Of a stretch of DNA of 64,000 bases, positions 34,319-43,995 are shown piece after piece. The first letter of the stretch is position 1; each line of letters begins with the position of its first letter. The notes beneath the pieces are model-generated. The model was not told the DNA's origin. It did not search any database and saw nothing but the letters and a program-made list of their open reading frames with translations. A program made the position numbers and the translations under genes. The stretch comes from Planctomycetota bacterium (GTDB taxonomy: Bacteria; Planctomycetota; Planctomycetia; Pirellulales; Pirellulaceae). Location of the stretch: NCBI GenBank assembly GCA_026692905.1, contig JAPLNL010000119.1:248001-312000 (forward strand), read 5' to 3'.

Positions 34319-34491
34319 CGTGGTGATCAGATTCCTATCGGCCGAAATTGCTAGCGAAAGAAGTTGGAAAGATTTGCTGATTGTATCGATTGTACCGGCC
34401 GATACAGAACAGCAGAAGGACGGTTTGCTCCAGGTTGGGGCGACGAATCCGTTTGTTTTGCAAGCCAGCAATTCTTCAGGGGCGCATTGTT

Positions 34492-35217
34492 ATGAAAACT
34501 GCATTGTTCGGGTGGCTATTGGGATTTGGACTGTTGATAAGCCATGTCGGCTGCTGCTCCGTTCGTTTTGTTGGTGATGGCTGCGGCATGGGAGCATGCG
34601 GTGACGTTGATTGCGAAGTAGGTGCCTGCGGCAGTTTGCGATCACGAATCGCGAATCGAATTCGAAGCACCCATTGCAGCTCGGGTTGCGGTGAAATTTA
34701 CTGGGACGAACACATTAGCGAGCCGCCCGTATGCGATCCTTGCGGCTGCAACGCTGGGTTTGAGTGCGGATCGTGCCAAAGCTGCCCAACGGCGCTCGGA
34801 CGATTGAGAAACCTTTGGGGATATCGATATGTTCCGTCTGATTGCGGCGAATGCTCTTCATGCGGATTGACTTCGAATCACGGTGGTTCAAGCTCGTGTG
34901 CAACATGCGCGGGCAACACGCAATCATCGTACTCGTCGAGTGATCCTATGTCATCGCATAGCGAGTTGATGTCTTATGAGCCTACAGAAAATTCGGTGAT
35001 ATCACGTTCGCCAACCCCGGCCAAACCGAAACAAGCACCTGCTCCAAAACCAACTCCCGATTCCAATGCGATGCGTCTGAATGAGGATTCGCCGGAGCGA
35101 CTTGTCGTTGGAAGCGGGGCATCGAAAGCTCGGAAATCGACAGTGGCTAGACCTGTCTCGATCAATTCGAAGCAGTCCATCCAAGGTAAGCCAAGGCTGG
35201 TAACCAACCCTCGCTAA
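34492..35217 (+). CDS. Cys-rich exported protein, lipoprotein-like
   Basis: A 241-residue protein from ATG 34492. The frame upstream to 34381 lacks a signal and I treat it as untranslated. MKTALFGWLLGFGLLISHVG leads directly to a Cys pair, a lipobox-like site with an atypical His at -3. Then come many paired cysteines (CGMGACGDVDCEVGACG, CSSGCGEIYWDEHISEPP, CDPCGCNAGFECGSCQSC, CGECSSCG). The GCGEIYWDEHISEPP segment is one I recall from other planctomycete secreted proteins. The C-terminal half is Pro/Ser-rich and disordered. A disulphide-rich surface protein is my reading; no function is known. Confidence 0.8.
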   Translation: MKTALFGWLLGFGLLISHVGCCSVRFVGDGCGMGACGDVDCEVGACGSLRSRIANRIRSTHCSSGCGEIYWDEHISEPPVCDPCGCNAGFECGSCQSCPTALGRLRNLWGYRYVPSDCGECSSCGLTSNHGGSSSCATCAGNTQSSYSSSDPMSSHSELMSYEPTENSVISRSPTPAKPKQAPAPKPTPDSNAMRLNEDSPERLVVGSGASKARKSTVARPVSINSKQSIQGKPRLVTNPR

Positions 35218-35635
35218 TCGTATCAAGTCAACCCTCGGTTCTAGGTGTAAAGTTTTTCGCAGCGAAACTCGTCAAGAGTTTCGATGGTTTTGAGGAAGCA
35301 GTAGAAAGTCGATACGACGCTAGATACTCAATAGCGGTGTGTCACGCTTACCGAGAGCGACTTTGCACTAATCCATTTGCCAGCAGCTCTTTTTGTTGGC
35401 CCGAATTCCGAGGGAATACGCACTATCTTTATGGCTCGACGTTTCTGTCTGAGGGGTTCATCGAGAAACCTATCGATGTTTGCTCTATTGCTCGAACAAG
35501 TGCACGATTTTTGCATTTCACCGGCAACTCCTCCAACTGGATTTCAGTCTGATTGTTTTCCAATCTCCCTTGCCTTAGGATACGATGAAGACGACACAGC
35601 ATTCAAGATTTGGTTGAGCAAAACAGAGAAATCCA
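35218..35635. repeat. Intergenic gap holding group C repeat, degenerate copy
   Basis: The C element is at about 35261-35322. Its left hairpin CGAAACTCGTCAAGAGTTTC is intact, but the right half has decayed (GTAGAAAGTCGATACGACG). The rest of the 418-bp gap shows no gene; open frames are low quality. The M36 promoter must lie here, with a possible weak GAGAAA Shine-Dalgarno just before 35636. Confidence 0.65.
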
Positions 35636-38600
35636 ATGACCCGCTTTTTCTCCCTAATTCTAGATGGTTTCCTACGACGAACTTGGGCCGTATCTAGGGA
35701 GTCCAAGAAACGACAGATCGTTCGGCAACCTTTGTGGCAATGCTGGTTGTCGATTGAGCAGTTGGAGGAGCGACGGGTGCTCACGGCGGTGCCATATTAT
35801 ATCCCACAAACCTCTATGTGGACCAACGGACAACAGTACCTTACAGCTCCGAGCATCGGCACGCCTTTCGAGCTTGCGATGGAATATTTGGAGAGCCATG
35901 CGGCTACCTATGCTTTGAATGCAGAAACCATTCAGAGTTCCAAGGTAACGGATCAGTACACGGATGCAGACACTGGAATTACGCATATTTATATGCGCCA
36001 GCAAGTTGGGGGGATTGAGGTTGAAAATACATCCTTGGGAATTCATTTGACTGGACTTGGGCAGGTGATAACAGTCTCAAGTAATTTTGTTCCTGACTTA
36101 AACACCGACGCCTATTCAGCGTCCCTTGCTCATGACTTTCCCATTAACGCGATCGACGCAGCGCTGTCGGCGATGGATCAATTGAATTTGCCGGTTGGCA
36201 TTGGTCCAATTAGCGGATTTCAGAGTGGGGTCGATGCAAGGCGGAAAACTCCCCTCAGTATTCCTGGACTGTCGATGGAATCAGTCGAAGCCAATCGTGT
36301 GTGGGTGCCTAATCAGGCGGGCGGACTGGATTTGGCTTGGGAGATGATTGCAAAAACGCCCGATGGGGATCATTGGTACCATTTGGGAGTCGACGCCACG
36401 ACGGGCGAGCTTCGAATGGCTTGGGATTGGATCGATGACGCGTCTTACAACGTTTTGCCTTTGCCGACGGAAACGCCTGCTGAAGGTTCTTTTCAGACAA
36501 TTGTCGACCCGCATTTGGCCTCTCCATTAGCTTCACCGTTTGGTTGGCATGATACCAACGGCAATTCGGGAGCTGAGTTTACGACGACCGTTGGGAACAA
36601 CGTGGATGCCCATTTGGACAGGAATGGTGACGATGTTGCAGATGTAGGAAGCCGTCCAGATGGCGGTTCGCTTTTGACTTTTGATGCGGCCTTTAATGGT
36701 TCGCGATCTCCGCTTTTGAACGCGAATGCGACAATCAATAATCTGTTTTACTGGAACAATATATTGCACGATGTCCATTATCTTTACGGCTTCACACCAG
36801 CCGCCGGAAATTTTCAGACAAACGTCTATGGGCAAGGTGGATTGGGAAATGATGCGGTCCAAGCGGACGGGCAAGACAACGCGGATGGCGGATCGGCTAA
36901 CAATGCAAATTTTGGTACTCCGCCCGATGGCTCTGCTCCTCGAATGCAAATGTTTGAGTTTACGTCGACCACTCCACGCCGAGATAGCGATATGGATTCG
37001 TCGATCATGGTTCACGAATACGGGCATGGCGTCTCGAATCGCTTGACAGGTGGCCCCGCCAATGCGAGTGCTCTGTCGGCATTGCAAAGCGGAGGAATGG
37101 GAGAAGGGTGGAGCGATTTTTGGAGCCTGATGTTCCGCCAGAGAAACGCTCTGGACACGATCGATGCTCGTGGAGTCGGAATGTATGTGATTGGTCAATC
37201 AGAAACCGGACTTGGGATTCGCAGTTATCGTTACGATTACGACATTGGGAATCAAACCAACGAAACTTTCTTAAGTTACGGCACAGGTGCAAGCCAGTCG
37301 ACACAGGTTCACTGGGTCGGCACGCGATGGGCTTCTACGCTTTGGGATTTGAACCACCTTTTGATTACCAAATATGGTTACGAGCCCAATCTTTACAATG
37401 CAAGCAGTACCGGAGGGAATGTTCGCACGCTTAGGCTGGTGATGAACGCGTTGAAACTACAACCGGCGAACCCAAGTTTGGTTCAAGCTCGCGATGCTAT
37501 TTTAGCTGCGGATACTGCGTTGAATGCGAGCGCCAATCATCGCGAGATTTGGCTGGCCTTCGCCCGCCGCGGATTGGGCGAGGGTGCGTCTACAGCCAGT
37601 GCAAGTTCGAGTGTACTAACAACATCATTCACGGTTCCATCGCAATTTCAAAATTTGAGCGTGGCGTCAACGGTACCATCGCTTGGTTCAGTAGCGAGTA
37701 GCCCGGCCACCCTGTTTACGGTCAACTTGTCTGCAGCATATCAATCAACCAGCGTTAGCGCGTCCGATTTCCTCGTCGATAACATTCCAGCAACTGGTTT
37801 CAATTTGGTTGACGCAGACACGATCGACTTTACTTTTGCAGCAACGCCATTGGCAACGCAAGGTATGCATAACATGAGCATCGCTGCTGGAAATATTCTG
37901 CGAGCAAGTGATGCGTCTGCAGTCTTGGCATTTACGGCCAGTTTTCGCTGGGACGCGATTCCGCTCCAAGTAGCGACGGTTAGTCCCGCGAGCAATAGCG
38001 CTATCGCATTGGGGCAATCGCTGGTTTTCGATATCGACTTCAATGAACCTATTGATGCTAACACTGTTTCGTTAGACGATGTGATCGTCAGTTTTGGCAA
38101 CGTAATCGGTGCAACTGCCTTAGATGCGGACACGGCAAGATATACGATAGGCAACTTGAATTCAGAAGCTTCACTCAGCGTTGCCCTTGGTAGAAATAGG
38201 GTAACAGATGTCTTTGGGAATCCGAACGTTTCAAGCTTCTCGACGAGCTATCTGGTCGATCGCAGTATCGGTCCCTTTGATCAGGCTCCAACCGCTAATT
38301 CCCCGCTGGGCGGGATGATTTACGAAACGTTTGGCACGGGCTCGATTGGTTTTTCAGGAGATGTGGACGGCTACACTATTTCACTGGACACTCCTCAAAC
38401 TCTCACTGTCTTAGTAACGCCGGTTACGTCAACGTTGCGGCCACAAGTGGAACTCCTTAATCCAGTCAACACTTCGATGGGCCTAGCGACGTCAACCAAC
38501 AACGGTGCGTTAGTTCTTTTGCCTGTAATCCAAATCACAGCTTCGGGAACCTATCGAATCAATGTGAGTGGAGCAGGTGCGACGCTTGGTGATTTCAAGG

Positions 38601-40675
38601 TACGATTGATTCTGAATGCTGAATTGGAATCTGAAAGTGCAGGCGGAAACACAAATCACACGACAGCAACGGCGGAAGATCTCACACCATCGTCACTGAC
38701 TCTTAGTACTCCGTTATCTCAGGCACGACGTTTGGCGGTTCTCGGGACGACTGATTCTTCCGCCGCGGTTGCCAGCACACCAAACTTCGTCGATATAAGC
38801 TTAACGGGAACTCGTAGTACCTCGGCGGTGGGCGATGATTCCACAGATACCCTAAGTTCATCCCAGTTGTCCGGCTTTACCTTTCCATTCTATGGAACGA
38901 CCTACAACAGTGTCTCCTTCAGCACAAATGGATTGATCACCTTTGGCGGAAGCGTCAACGATTGGAGCAACACCGATCTAAGTACAAGCCCTAGTTTGGC
39001 AGCGATAGCAGTACTGTGGGATGATCTCAACATCGACAACTCGGGAACGGGAACGGCAGCTAGGGCGATTTTTTGGAGAGTCACAGGTAGCGGTGTGAAC
39101 CAGCGATTGACTATCCAATGGAACAACATTCGAAATATTAGTGGCTCAACGTATTTCACGATGCAAGCGGTTTTGTCCCCCGACGGAACCATTGATCTTA
39201 ATTACGCCAGCACGGTCGTATCCAGCGTATTGACCAGCGCGACAGTTGGAATCAAAGCACCAGGCTCGTCGAACCCATTTCGCCAACTATTGCATTTCAA
39301 TCAGGCAGCGGGTCCACTGGTCGGGCCGAACTTAAGCACACGTTTCAATCCGCAAGGCCAGGACGATTATTACAAACTCAATTTGGTTGCTGGCGATAGC
39401 TTAACGGTGGCAATGGGTGGCGTAGTATCAGGAAACGTCGACGTTCAGCTGTTTGGTACTGACGGAACAACTTTGTTGGCCAGTGCGGTTGCTGGACCTG
39501 CAAACTTGCATAAAGCATTTCAGAGCATTGTTGCTCCGAATAACGGAACTTATTTCGTTCGTGTACGCGGTACCAGTGTCAGCCTGTATTCCATGGTTTT
39601 GGCGGTCAACGCGTCGTTTGATGCTGAGAGCAATAGTAGCTTTGCGGCCGCTCAATCCATGGTAAACGGGCAGGGCGTCCTTGGGGCTTTGGATTCAACG
39701 GGCGACTCGGATTGGTATTCGATTGACGTGACACAACCCAACAATCGCTTACGAATTCAATCCGCTACGCCATCCGATGGTGTGGGAGAATTCTTGAATA
39801 GTCTAGATCCCGTACTAGAACTCTATTCTCCCAACAACACACTGCTCGCTTCTGGATTGGTATTGTCGGACGGTCGCAACGAATCGATCACGGTTCTGCT
39901 ACCGTCTGTTGGTACTTATCGATTGCGTGTCGGATCAAGCGGCGGAACCAAAGGGGAGTATTACGTGTCCGCGTCGGCTGCGTTAGCTGAAGCTTCGATT
40001 CTGACGCGAGGAATTTTTTACAGTGGGGCTACTGGGCAAAGTGCATCTACATCCCTGTCTGACAAAGTCGCTTTGCTCCCTGGGCAATCGTCGACGTTTG
40101 CGAACTATTCCAATTACGCGCGCGGTCTGAATGGTTTGGTAGTGGACGTTTCCGGATTGCCGCTGACCACAATGAATGCAGACTTCCTCGCGAGCTTGCA
40201 GTTTGCCACATGGGACGGAATCGATCCAAATGGGTTTGTCGCAACTTCGATTGCCCCTACCGTAACCATTGTGACAGGCGGTGGCGTAGGCGGTTCCTCA
40301 AGAGCAAATATCACTTTCCCTGACAACTCGCTTCAGAATACCTGGTTGCGAATCGTCGTGCTTGCGAACGCGCAAACGGGTTTGTCGACGAATGATGTGT
40401 TCTATTTTGGCAATGTGATAGGAGACCTTGACGTAGGTAACACATCGTCCCGTATTCGCGTCAATGCCACGGACACCGGAGCCGTCCGGGGCAACCAATC
40501 GACGCTACCCAATAGTGCATCAGTGACAAATATCTATGACATCAATCGTGACGGGCGGGTCAACGCTACCGACACGGGAATCGTTCGAACCAGCCAGCAA
40601 ACGTTGGGTATAGTTGCTCCAATCACGGCGCCATCGGCAAGCGGTCGTACAGCGAGAACAACTTTCGGCGGTTGA
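35636..40675 (+). CDS. Giant M36 (fungalysin) metalloprotease with dockerin-like tail
   Basis: A 1679-residue secreted protein. The N-terminus has a planctomycete-type export segment, with the motif QLEERRVLTA near residue 41-50. A propeptide follows, then the M36 catalytic domain with zinc motif HEYGH at 460-464 and the third ligand Glu490 in GEGWSDFW. After the protease come Big_5/Ig-like segments, jellyroll or PPC-like domains (GDVDGYTISL, GQDDYYKLNLVAGD, GDSDWYSIDVTQPN repeats), and a NIDO/PEP-like segment. The last 80 residues carry two dockerin-like calcium loops (SRIRVNATDTGAVRG and RDGRVNATDTGIVR). Anchoring to a cohesin-bearing partner is inferred. No such partner is seen in the window. 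Confidence 0.92.
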   Translation: MTRFFSLILDGFLRRTWAVSRESKKRQIVRQPLWQCWLSIEQLEERRVLTAVPYYIPQTSMWTNGQQYLTAPSIGTPFELAMEYLESHAATYALNAETIQSSKVTDQYTDADTGITHIYMRQQVGGIEVENTSLGIHLTGLGQVITVSSNFVPDLNTDAYSASLAHDFPINAIDAALSAMDQLNLPVGIGPISGFQSGVDARRKTPLSIPGLSMESVEANRVWVPNQAGGLDLAWEMIAKTPDGDHWYHLGVDATTGELRMAWDWIDDASYNVLPLPTETPAEGSFQTIVDPHLASPLASPFGWHDTNGNSGAEFTTTVGNNVDAHLDRNGDDVADVGSRPDGGSLLTFDAAFNGSRSPLLNANATINNLFYWNNILHDVHYLYGFTPAAGNFQTNVYGQGGLGNDAVQADGQDNADGGSANNANFGTPPDGSAPRMQMFEFTSTTPRRDSDMDSSIMVHEYGHGVSNRLTGGPANASALSALQSGGMGEGWSDFWSLMFRQRNALDTIDARGVGMYVIGQSETGLGIRSYRYDYDIGNQTNETFLSYGTGASQSTQVHWVGTRWASTLWDLNHLLITKYGYEPNLYNASSTGGNVRTLRLVMNALKLQPANPSLVQARDAILAADTALNASANHREIWLAFARRGLGEGASTASASSSVLTTSFTVPSQFQNLSVASTVPSLGSVASSPATLFTVNLSAAYQSTSVSASDFLVDNIPATGFNLVDADTIDFTFAATPLATQGMHNMSIAAGNILRASDASAVLAFTASFRWDAIPLQVATVSPASNSAIALGQSLVFDIDFNEPIDANTVSLDDVIVSFGNVIGATALDADTARYTIGNLNSEASLSVALGRNRVTDVFGNPNVSSFSTSYLVDRSIGPFDQAPTANSPLGGMIYETFGTGSIGFSGDVDGYTISLDTPQTLTVLVTPVTSTLRPQVELLNPVNTSMGLATSTNNGALVLLPVIQITASGTYRINVSGAGATLGDFKVRLILNAELESESAGGNTNHTTATAEDLTPSSLTLSTPLSQARRLAVLGTTDSSAAVASTPNFVDISLTGTRSTSAVGDDSTDTLSSSQLSGFTFPFYGTTYNSVSFSTNGLITFGGSVNDWSNTDLSTSPSLAAIAVLWDDLNIDNSGTGTAARAIFWRVTGSGVNQRLTIQWNNIRNISGSTYFTMQAVLSPDGTIDLNYASTVVSSVLTSATVGIKAPGSSNPFRQLLHFNQAAGPLVGPNLSTRFNPQGQDDYYKLNLVAGDSLTVAMGGVVSGNVDVQLFGTDGTTLLASAVAGPANLHKAFQSIVAPNNGTYFVRVRGTSVSLYSMVLAVNASFDAESNSSFAAAQSMVNGQGVLGALDSTGDSDWYSIDVTQPNNRLRIQSATPSDGVGEFLNSLDPVLELYSPNNTLLASGLVLSDGRNESITVLLPSVGTYRLRVGSSGGTKGEYYVSASAALAEASILTRGIFYSGATGQSASTSLSDKVALLPGQSSTFANYSNYARGLNGLVVDVSGLPLTTMNADFLASLQFATWDGIDPNGFVATSIAPTVTIVTGGGVGGSSRANITFPDNSLQNTWLRIVVLANAQTGLSTNDVFYFGNVIGDLDVGNTSSRIRVNATDTGAVRGNQSTLPNSASVTNIYDINRDGRVNATDTGIVRTSQQTLGIVAPITAPSASGRTARTTFGG

Positions 40676-40679
40676 ACCG

Positions 40680-41258
40680 TTATTTTGCGAGTTTTGTATC
40701 GGAATTCGACTTGGGCTCCAATGGCGTCAAGAATAGCGAATGAATTGCCAACATAATTGCCCCGACAACCAAGACGGAATCGGCAATATTGAAGTTCGGC
40801 CAAATGTATTGCTGATATTTGAACAAGATCCAATCGCGAACGCCACCGCGAAGTTCGTCAGGCAAAGTAGGAATCCCCAAGCGATCATAGAGGTTCCCGA
40901 TAATGCCACCCGTTACCAACCCCATGGCAACGCAGAGCCAGTTGGACTGGGCTGCTTGGAAGACGAAGAGCCATACGCAAATCCCAGCCAGAGCAAGGAT
41001 GGACAGTATCGCGAACAGCCAGCCTTGTCCCTGTCCCATACCGAACAGAGCTCCTTGATTGACTGCCGTCTCGATTCCAACATAGGGCTCGACCAACCAC
41101 CGCGGTGGCAGCTGGCCAGGCAGTCCTCGCCAAGTGAAAATCCATTCCTTGGAAAGCAAATCCGCAATAGCTCCTCCCATCATGAGCGATCCAAAAATAA
41201 CGTAGTGACCCTTCGGTATTGAGCGGGTTGTGTTGGCTGTAGTGTTGTGCTCGTCCAT
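40680..41258 (-). CDS. lspA: Lipoprotein signal peptidase LspA
   Basis: A 192-residue inner-membrane aspartyl protease that cleaves prolipoproteins after lipidation. The catalytic aspartates are Asp125 (GNLYDRL) and Asp160 (FNIADS). VNQGALFGM near residues 67-74 is the family NxGxxF segment. There are four membrane helices. N-terminal 15 residues and the C-terminal tail are longer and more polar than in E. coli. It is convergent with the M36 gene, with only 4 bp between the stops. Its presence fits lipoprotein candidates in the window. Confidence 0.95.
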   Translation of the reverse strand: MDEHNTTANTTRSIPKGHYVIFGSLMMGGAIADLLSKEWIFTWRGLPGQLPPRWLVEPYVGIETAVNQGALFGMGQGQGWLFAILSILALAGICVWLFVFQAAQSNWLCVAMGLVTGGIIGNLYDRLGIPTLPDELRGGVRDWILFKYQQYIWPNFNIADSVLVVGAIMLAIHSLFLTPLEPKSNSDTKLAK

Positions 41259-41458
41259 GAAATTCGAGAAAAATGGTGAGGGGTAGCTGCAAAGCTGGGA
41301 ATAGGGGTAAACTATACAGATTCCGTAAGCTGGGAAAAATATCCTTTGCGAATCCTTGACGGATATTCCGAAAATGAGGCGTTTAGCAGGTGCTGAATGC
41401 CGATTCTAGCTTCCGTGATGAATCCTTCCCGCATATTCCTACTCCTTCACGATCCACC

Positions 41459-42889
41459 ATGGCAATCGCACTTTCGCCCGCCAATGCCGCTGTAAAATCC
41501 GATTTGTCCTATCAAAAGTGCATCAATGTTGATTGCGGGGCAACTTATGGGACCGACGAAGTTTTGACCAGCTGCACCAAGTGCGGCGATTTGCTGGATA
41601 TCGCGTATAATTGGGACCGAATCAACGTGCCCAATCGGATGAACGACTTCGAACAAATGTGGACCCGACGCCATGAGCCGCTGCGGTTCAGCGGCGTTTG
41701 GCGATTCCATGAATTGCTACAATTCGCGCCCGCAGATCGAGTTATTACCGTTGGTGAGGGGCAAACCCTGCTCCAACAAGCGAATTCCGTTGCCAAATAT
41801 GTCGGAATACGTCCCGGCCAGTTGTATCTGCAATACGAAGGCATGAACCCATCAGGTTCTTTCAAAGATAATGGTATGAGCGCTGCTTTCACGCATGCGC
41901 ACATGGTCGGCGCCAAACGTGCCGCTTGCGCGTCGACTGGAAACACCAGCGCTTCGCTAGCCATGTACTGCTCGGTCACCCAGCTTATGAAAGCTGTGAT
42001 CTTTATTGGTTCAGGAAAAATTTCGTACGGCAAACTTTCGCAGGCCCTTGAGTACGGTGCGCTCACCGTCCAGATTTCGGGTGACTTTGACGACGCCATG
42101 GCGCGAGTCAAAGAGGTCTCTAAAGAACTTGGAATCTATTTAGTCAATAGTATCAACCCGTTTCGTCTTGAAGGCCAAAAGACCATCATGTACCGAGTGC
42201 TGGAATCGCTTCGATGGGAAGTTCCAGACTGGATCGTGGTCCCTGGCGGAAATTTGGGCAATAGTAGCGCGTTTGGAAAGGCATTTATGGAGCTCAAGGA
42301 ACTTGGGCTCATCGATCGTGTTCCGCGACTGGCTGTCATCAATGCCGCGGGCGCTGATACGCTGGACGTCGTTTACAATCATCGCAATCTTCGCTGGAGC
42401 CGTGGACGCCCTCGCATGGAGATCGCTTGTTGGTACTACGACGAAATGGACAAAGCCAAACACAAAGCGGACACAATCGCTAGCGCCATTGAAATCAATC
42501 GCCCGGTCAACCTCAAAAAATGCCTTCGGGCCCTCGAAGTCTGTGATGGCGTTGTTCGCAGAGTGACCGACCAAGAGATTCTCGATGCCAAGGCCCAAGT
42601 TGGAGCAGGCGGTATTGGTTGCGAGCCAGCCAGTGCAGCAAGCGTCGCAGGTGCCAAGCTGCTACGTCAGCAAGGTGTCATCGGTATGGACGATCGCGTC
42701 GTATGTATCTTGACCGGCCATCAACTCAAAGATCCAACTGCAACCGTTGCATACCATACTACCGATCAAGAAAAGTTTAACGAAGTGCTCGGCAGCCGAG
42801 GCGTTTCCAGGGCTTCATTCGCCAACAGAGCAATCGCGGTTCCAAACGACATGGACGCGATCGTCAAAGCAATTCAGCTTTATTCTTGA
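41459..42889 (+). CDS. thrC: Threonine synthase
   Basis: A 476-residue PLP enzyme turning O-phosphohomoserine into threonine. PLP-lysine motif [11 protein letters not shown] has Lys136. N-terminal cysteines (CINVDC and CTKC, residues 21-42) resemble a zinc ribbon, a feature of the longer threonine synthases. [21 protein letters not shown] and [17 protein letters not shown] are the PLP-phosphate loops. The frame is open from a GTG at 41390, but ATG 41459 gives a better start for the family. No thrA/thrB nearby. Followed by repeat G. Confidence 0.93.
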   Translation: MAIALSPANAAVKSDLSYQKCINVDCGATYGTDEVLTSCTKCGDLLDIAYNWDRINVPNRMNDFEQMWTRRHEPLRFSGVWRFHELLQFAPADRVITVGEGQTLLQQANSVAKYVGIRPGQLYLQYEGMNPSGSFKDNGMSAAFTHAHMVGAKRAACASTGNTSASLAMYCSVTQLMKAVIFIGSGKISYGKLSQALEYGALTVQISGDFDDAMARVKEVSKELGIYLVNSINPFRLEGQKTIMYRVLESLRWEVPDWIVVPGGNLGNSSAFGKAFMELKELGLIDRVPRLAVINAAGADTLDVVYNHRNLRWSRGRPRMEIACWYYDEMDKAKHKADTIASAIEINRPVNLKKCLRALEVCDGVVRRVTDQEILDAKAQVGAGGIGCEPASAASVAGAKLLRQQGVIGMDDRVVCILTGHQLKDPTATVAYHTTDQEKFNEVLGSRGVSRASFANRAIAVPNDMDAIVKAIQLYS

Positions 42890-42895
42890 TCGAGT

Positions 42896-43035
42896 GTCGC
42901 ACAATTGTCCTCAATTGTTGTTGCGCTGATTGACTGAAAACGCAAGTCATTTACGGCCGATTCGCTTCCAAACTTTTTTATCAAAACGGGTCTAAAGTGC
43001 CTGCCAAGCGATTGAGGACAATCGCTTTACTCTGG
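42896..43035. repeat. Repeat group G, inverted pair
   Basis: ACAATTGTCCTCAATTGT at 42901-42918 faces AGCGATTGAGGACAATCGCT at 43007-43026. The flank AAAGTGCCTGCC before and CTTTACTCTGG after the second hairpin match the copy at 5261-5299. Stem bases differ between copies but remain paired. Lies between convergent thrC and the CNNM gene. Confidence 0.85.
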
Positions 43036-43038
43036 TTT

Positions 43039-43995
43039 CTAAGCCCGTTGGATCATCTGAGCAACCAATCTGTCGCGAAGCACCACTCCAACCAACTGAC
43101 CGGTTGAATTCACAATCCGCCCCAGTTTTGTATCCTGCGATACCATCTTGTTCAGGACGGCTATTTGCCCAGATGTGTCCTCAAAAGTTGAAACCGCTCG
43201 GAGCTTCGGGCGTTCGGTGTTATAGAGCAAGTCGGTTGCTTCGTAGTAGCCCACCAGCCTTTTGTCGCGAGAATGCAAAACCGGCAAGATTTGCTGATTT
43301 GATTTGAGCATGATTTGCTTGGCCTCATCAATGGGCAAGTCGATTTGTACCGTTCGAAGCCCTCGTAGCGGCATGCAATAGCGGGAAATGGGCTCGCTGC
43401 CATAGGCAAACATGTTTTGGACCAGATCCCTCTGAACCGGCTCAAGCAGCCCAGCTTGTTCACCCTCCTCAAGCACTTGACGCAATTCGCGTCTCGCCAA
43501 AGCAGGCCTAACTTTGAGAGGTTCTTCGCCAAGGATTCGTTGTAGCCATTGGCTGACGAAGTACAACGCCCACGTGAGCGGTAATGCCAACACCGTCAAC
43601 GCAAACAGCGGCCAGCCTGCAATCCGAAGCAGTCGGTTGGGCATTTGATGGAAGAGACTTTTGGGCAGCAGTTCACTGAATATGAACAAAACGGGCGTAG
43701 TTAACAGACTAACAACAATATTGATTCGAGCATCGTCGTATCCGAACAATTCGATAACAAACCAAGCAACCCCGACCGGCACCGCATAATTTGCAACCGT
43801 GTTTCCAACGAGCAATGTCGAAACGAATAGCCCTGGATGATTTGTCAACCACAGTAAGCCTCGGGCAACTCGCGAGCCGTCTACTGCGTCGAGCACCAGC
43901 CTTACTCTTGGGACTCGATAAAGCCCCGTTTCAACTCCACTGCAGAATGCGCTCAGCATGCCTGCGGAAACGAACAAACCGATCGCAAAAATCAT
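43039..43995 (-). CDS. CNNM (DUF21) membrane protein with CBS pair
   Basis: A 318-residue protein of the HlyC/CorC/CNNM family, thought to move or sense divalent cations. The N-terminal CNNM domain has four helices (FAIGLFVSAGMLSAFCSGVE, GLFVSTLLVGNTVANYAVP and FIFSELLPKSLF). A CBS pair follows (CMPLRGLRTVQIDLPIDEAK to the end). It lacks the C-terminal CorC_HlyC domain present in its upstream neighbour. Its ATG overlaps that gene's stop by 4 bp and has GGAGGA 5 nt upstream. The stop lies 12 nt from repeat G. Confidence 0.88.
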   Translation of the reverse strand: MIFAIGLFVSAGMLSAFCSGVETGLYRVPRVRLVLDAVDGSRVARGLLWLTNHPGLFVSTLLVGNTVANYAVPVGVAWFVIELFGYDDARINIVVSLLTTPVLFIFSELLPKSLFHQMPNRLLRIAGWPLFALTVLALPLTWALYFVSQWLQRILGEEPLKVRPALARRELRQVLEEGEQAGLLEPVQRDLVQNMFAYGSEPISRYCMPLRGLRTVQIDLPIDEAKQIMLKSNQQILPVLHSRDKRLVGYYEATDLLYNTERPKLRAVSTFEDTSGQIAVLNKMVSQDTKLGRIVNSTGQLVGVVLRDRLVAQMIQRA

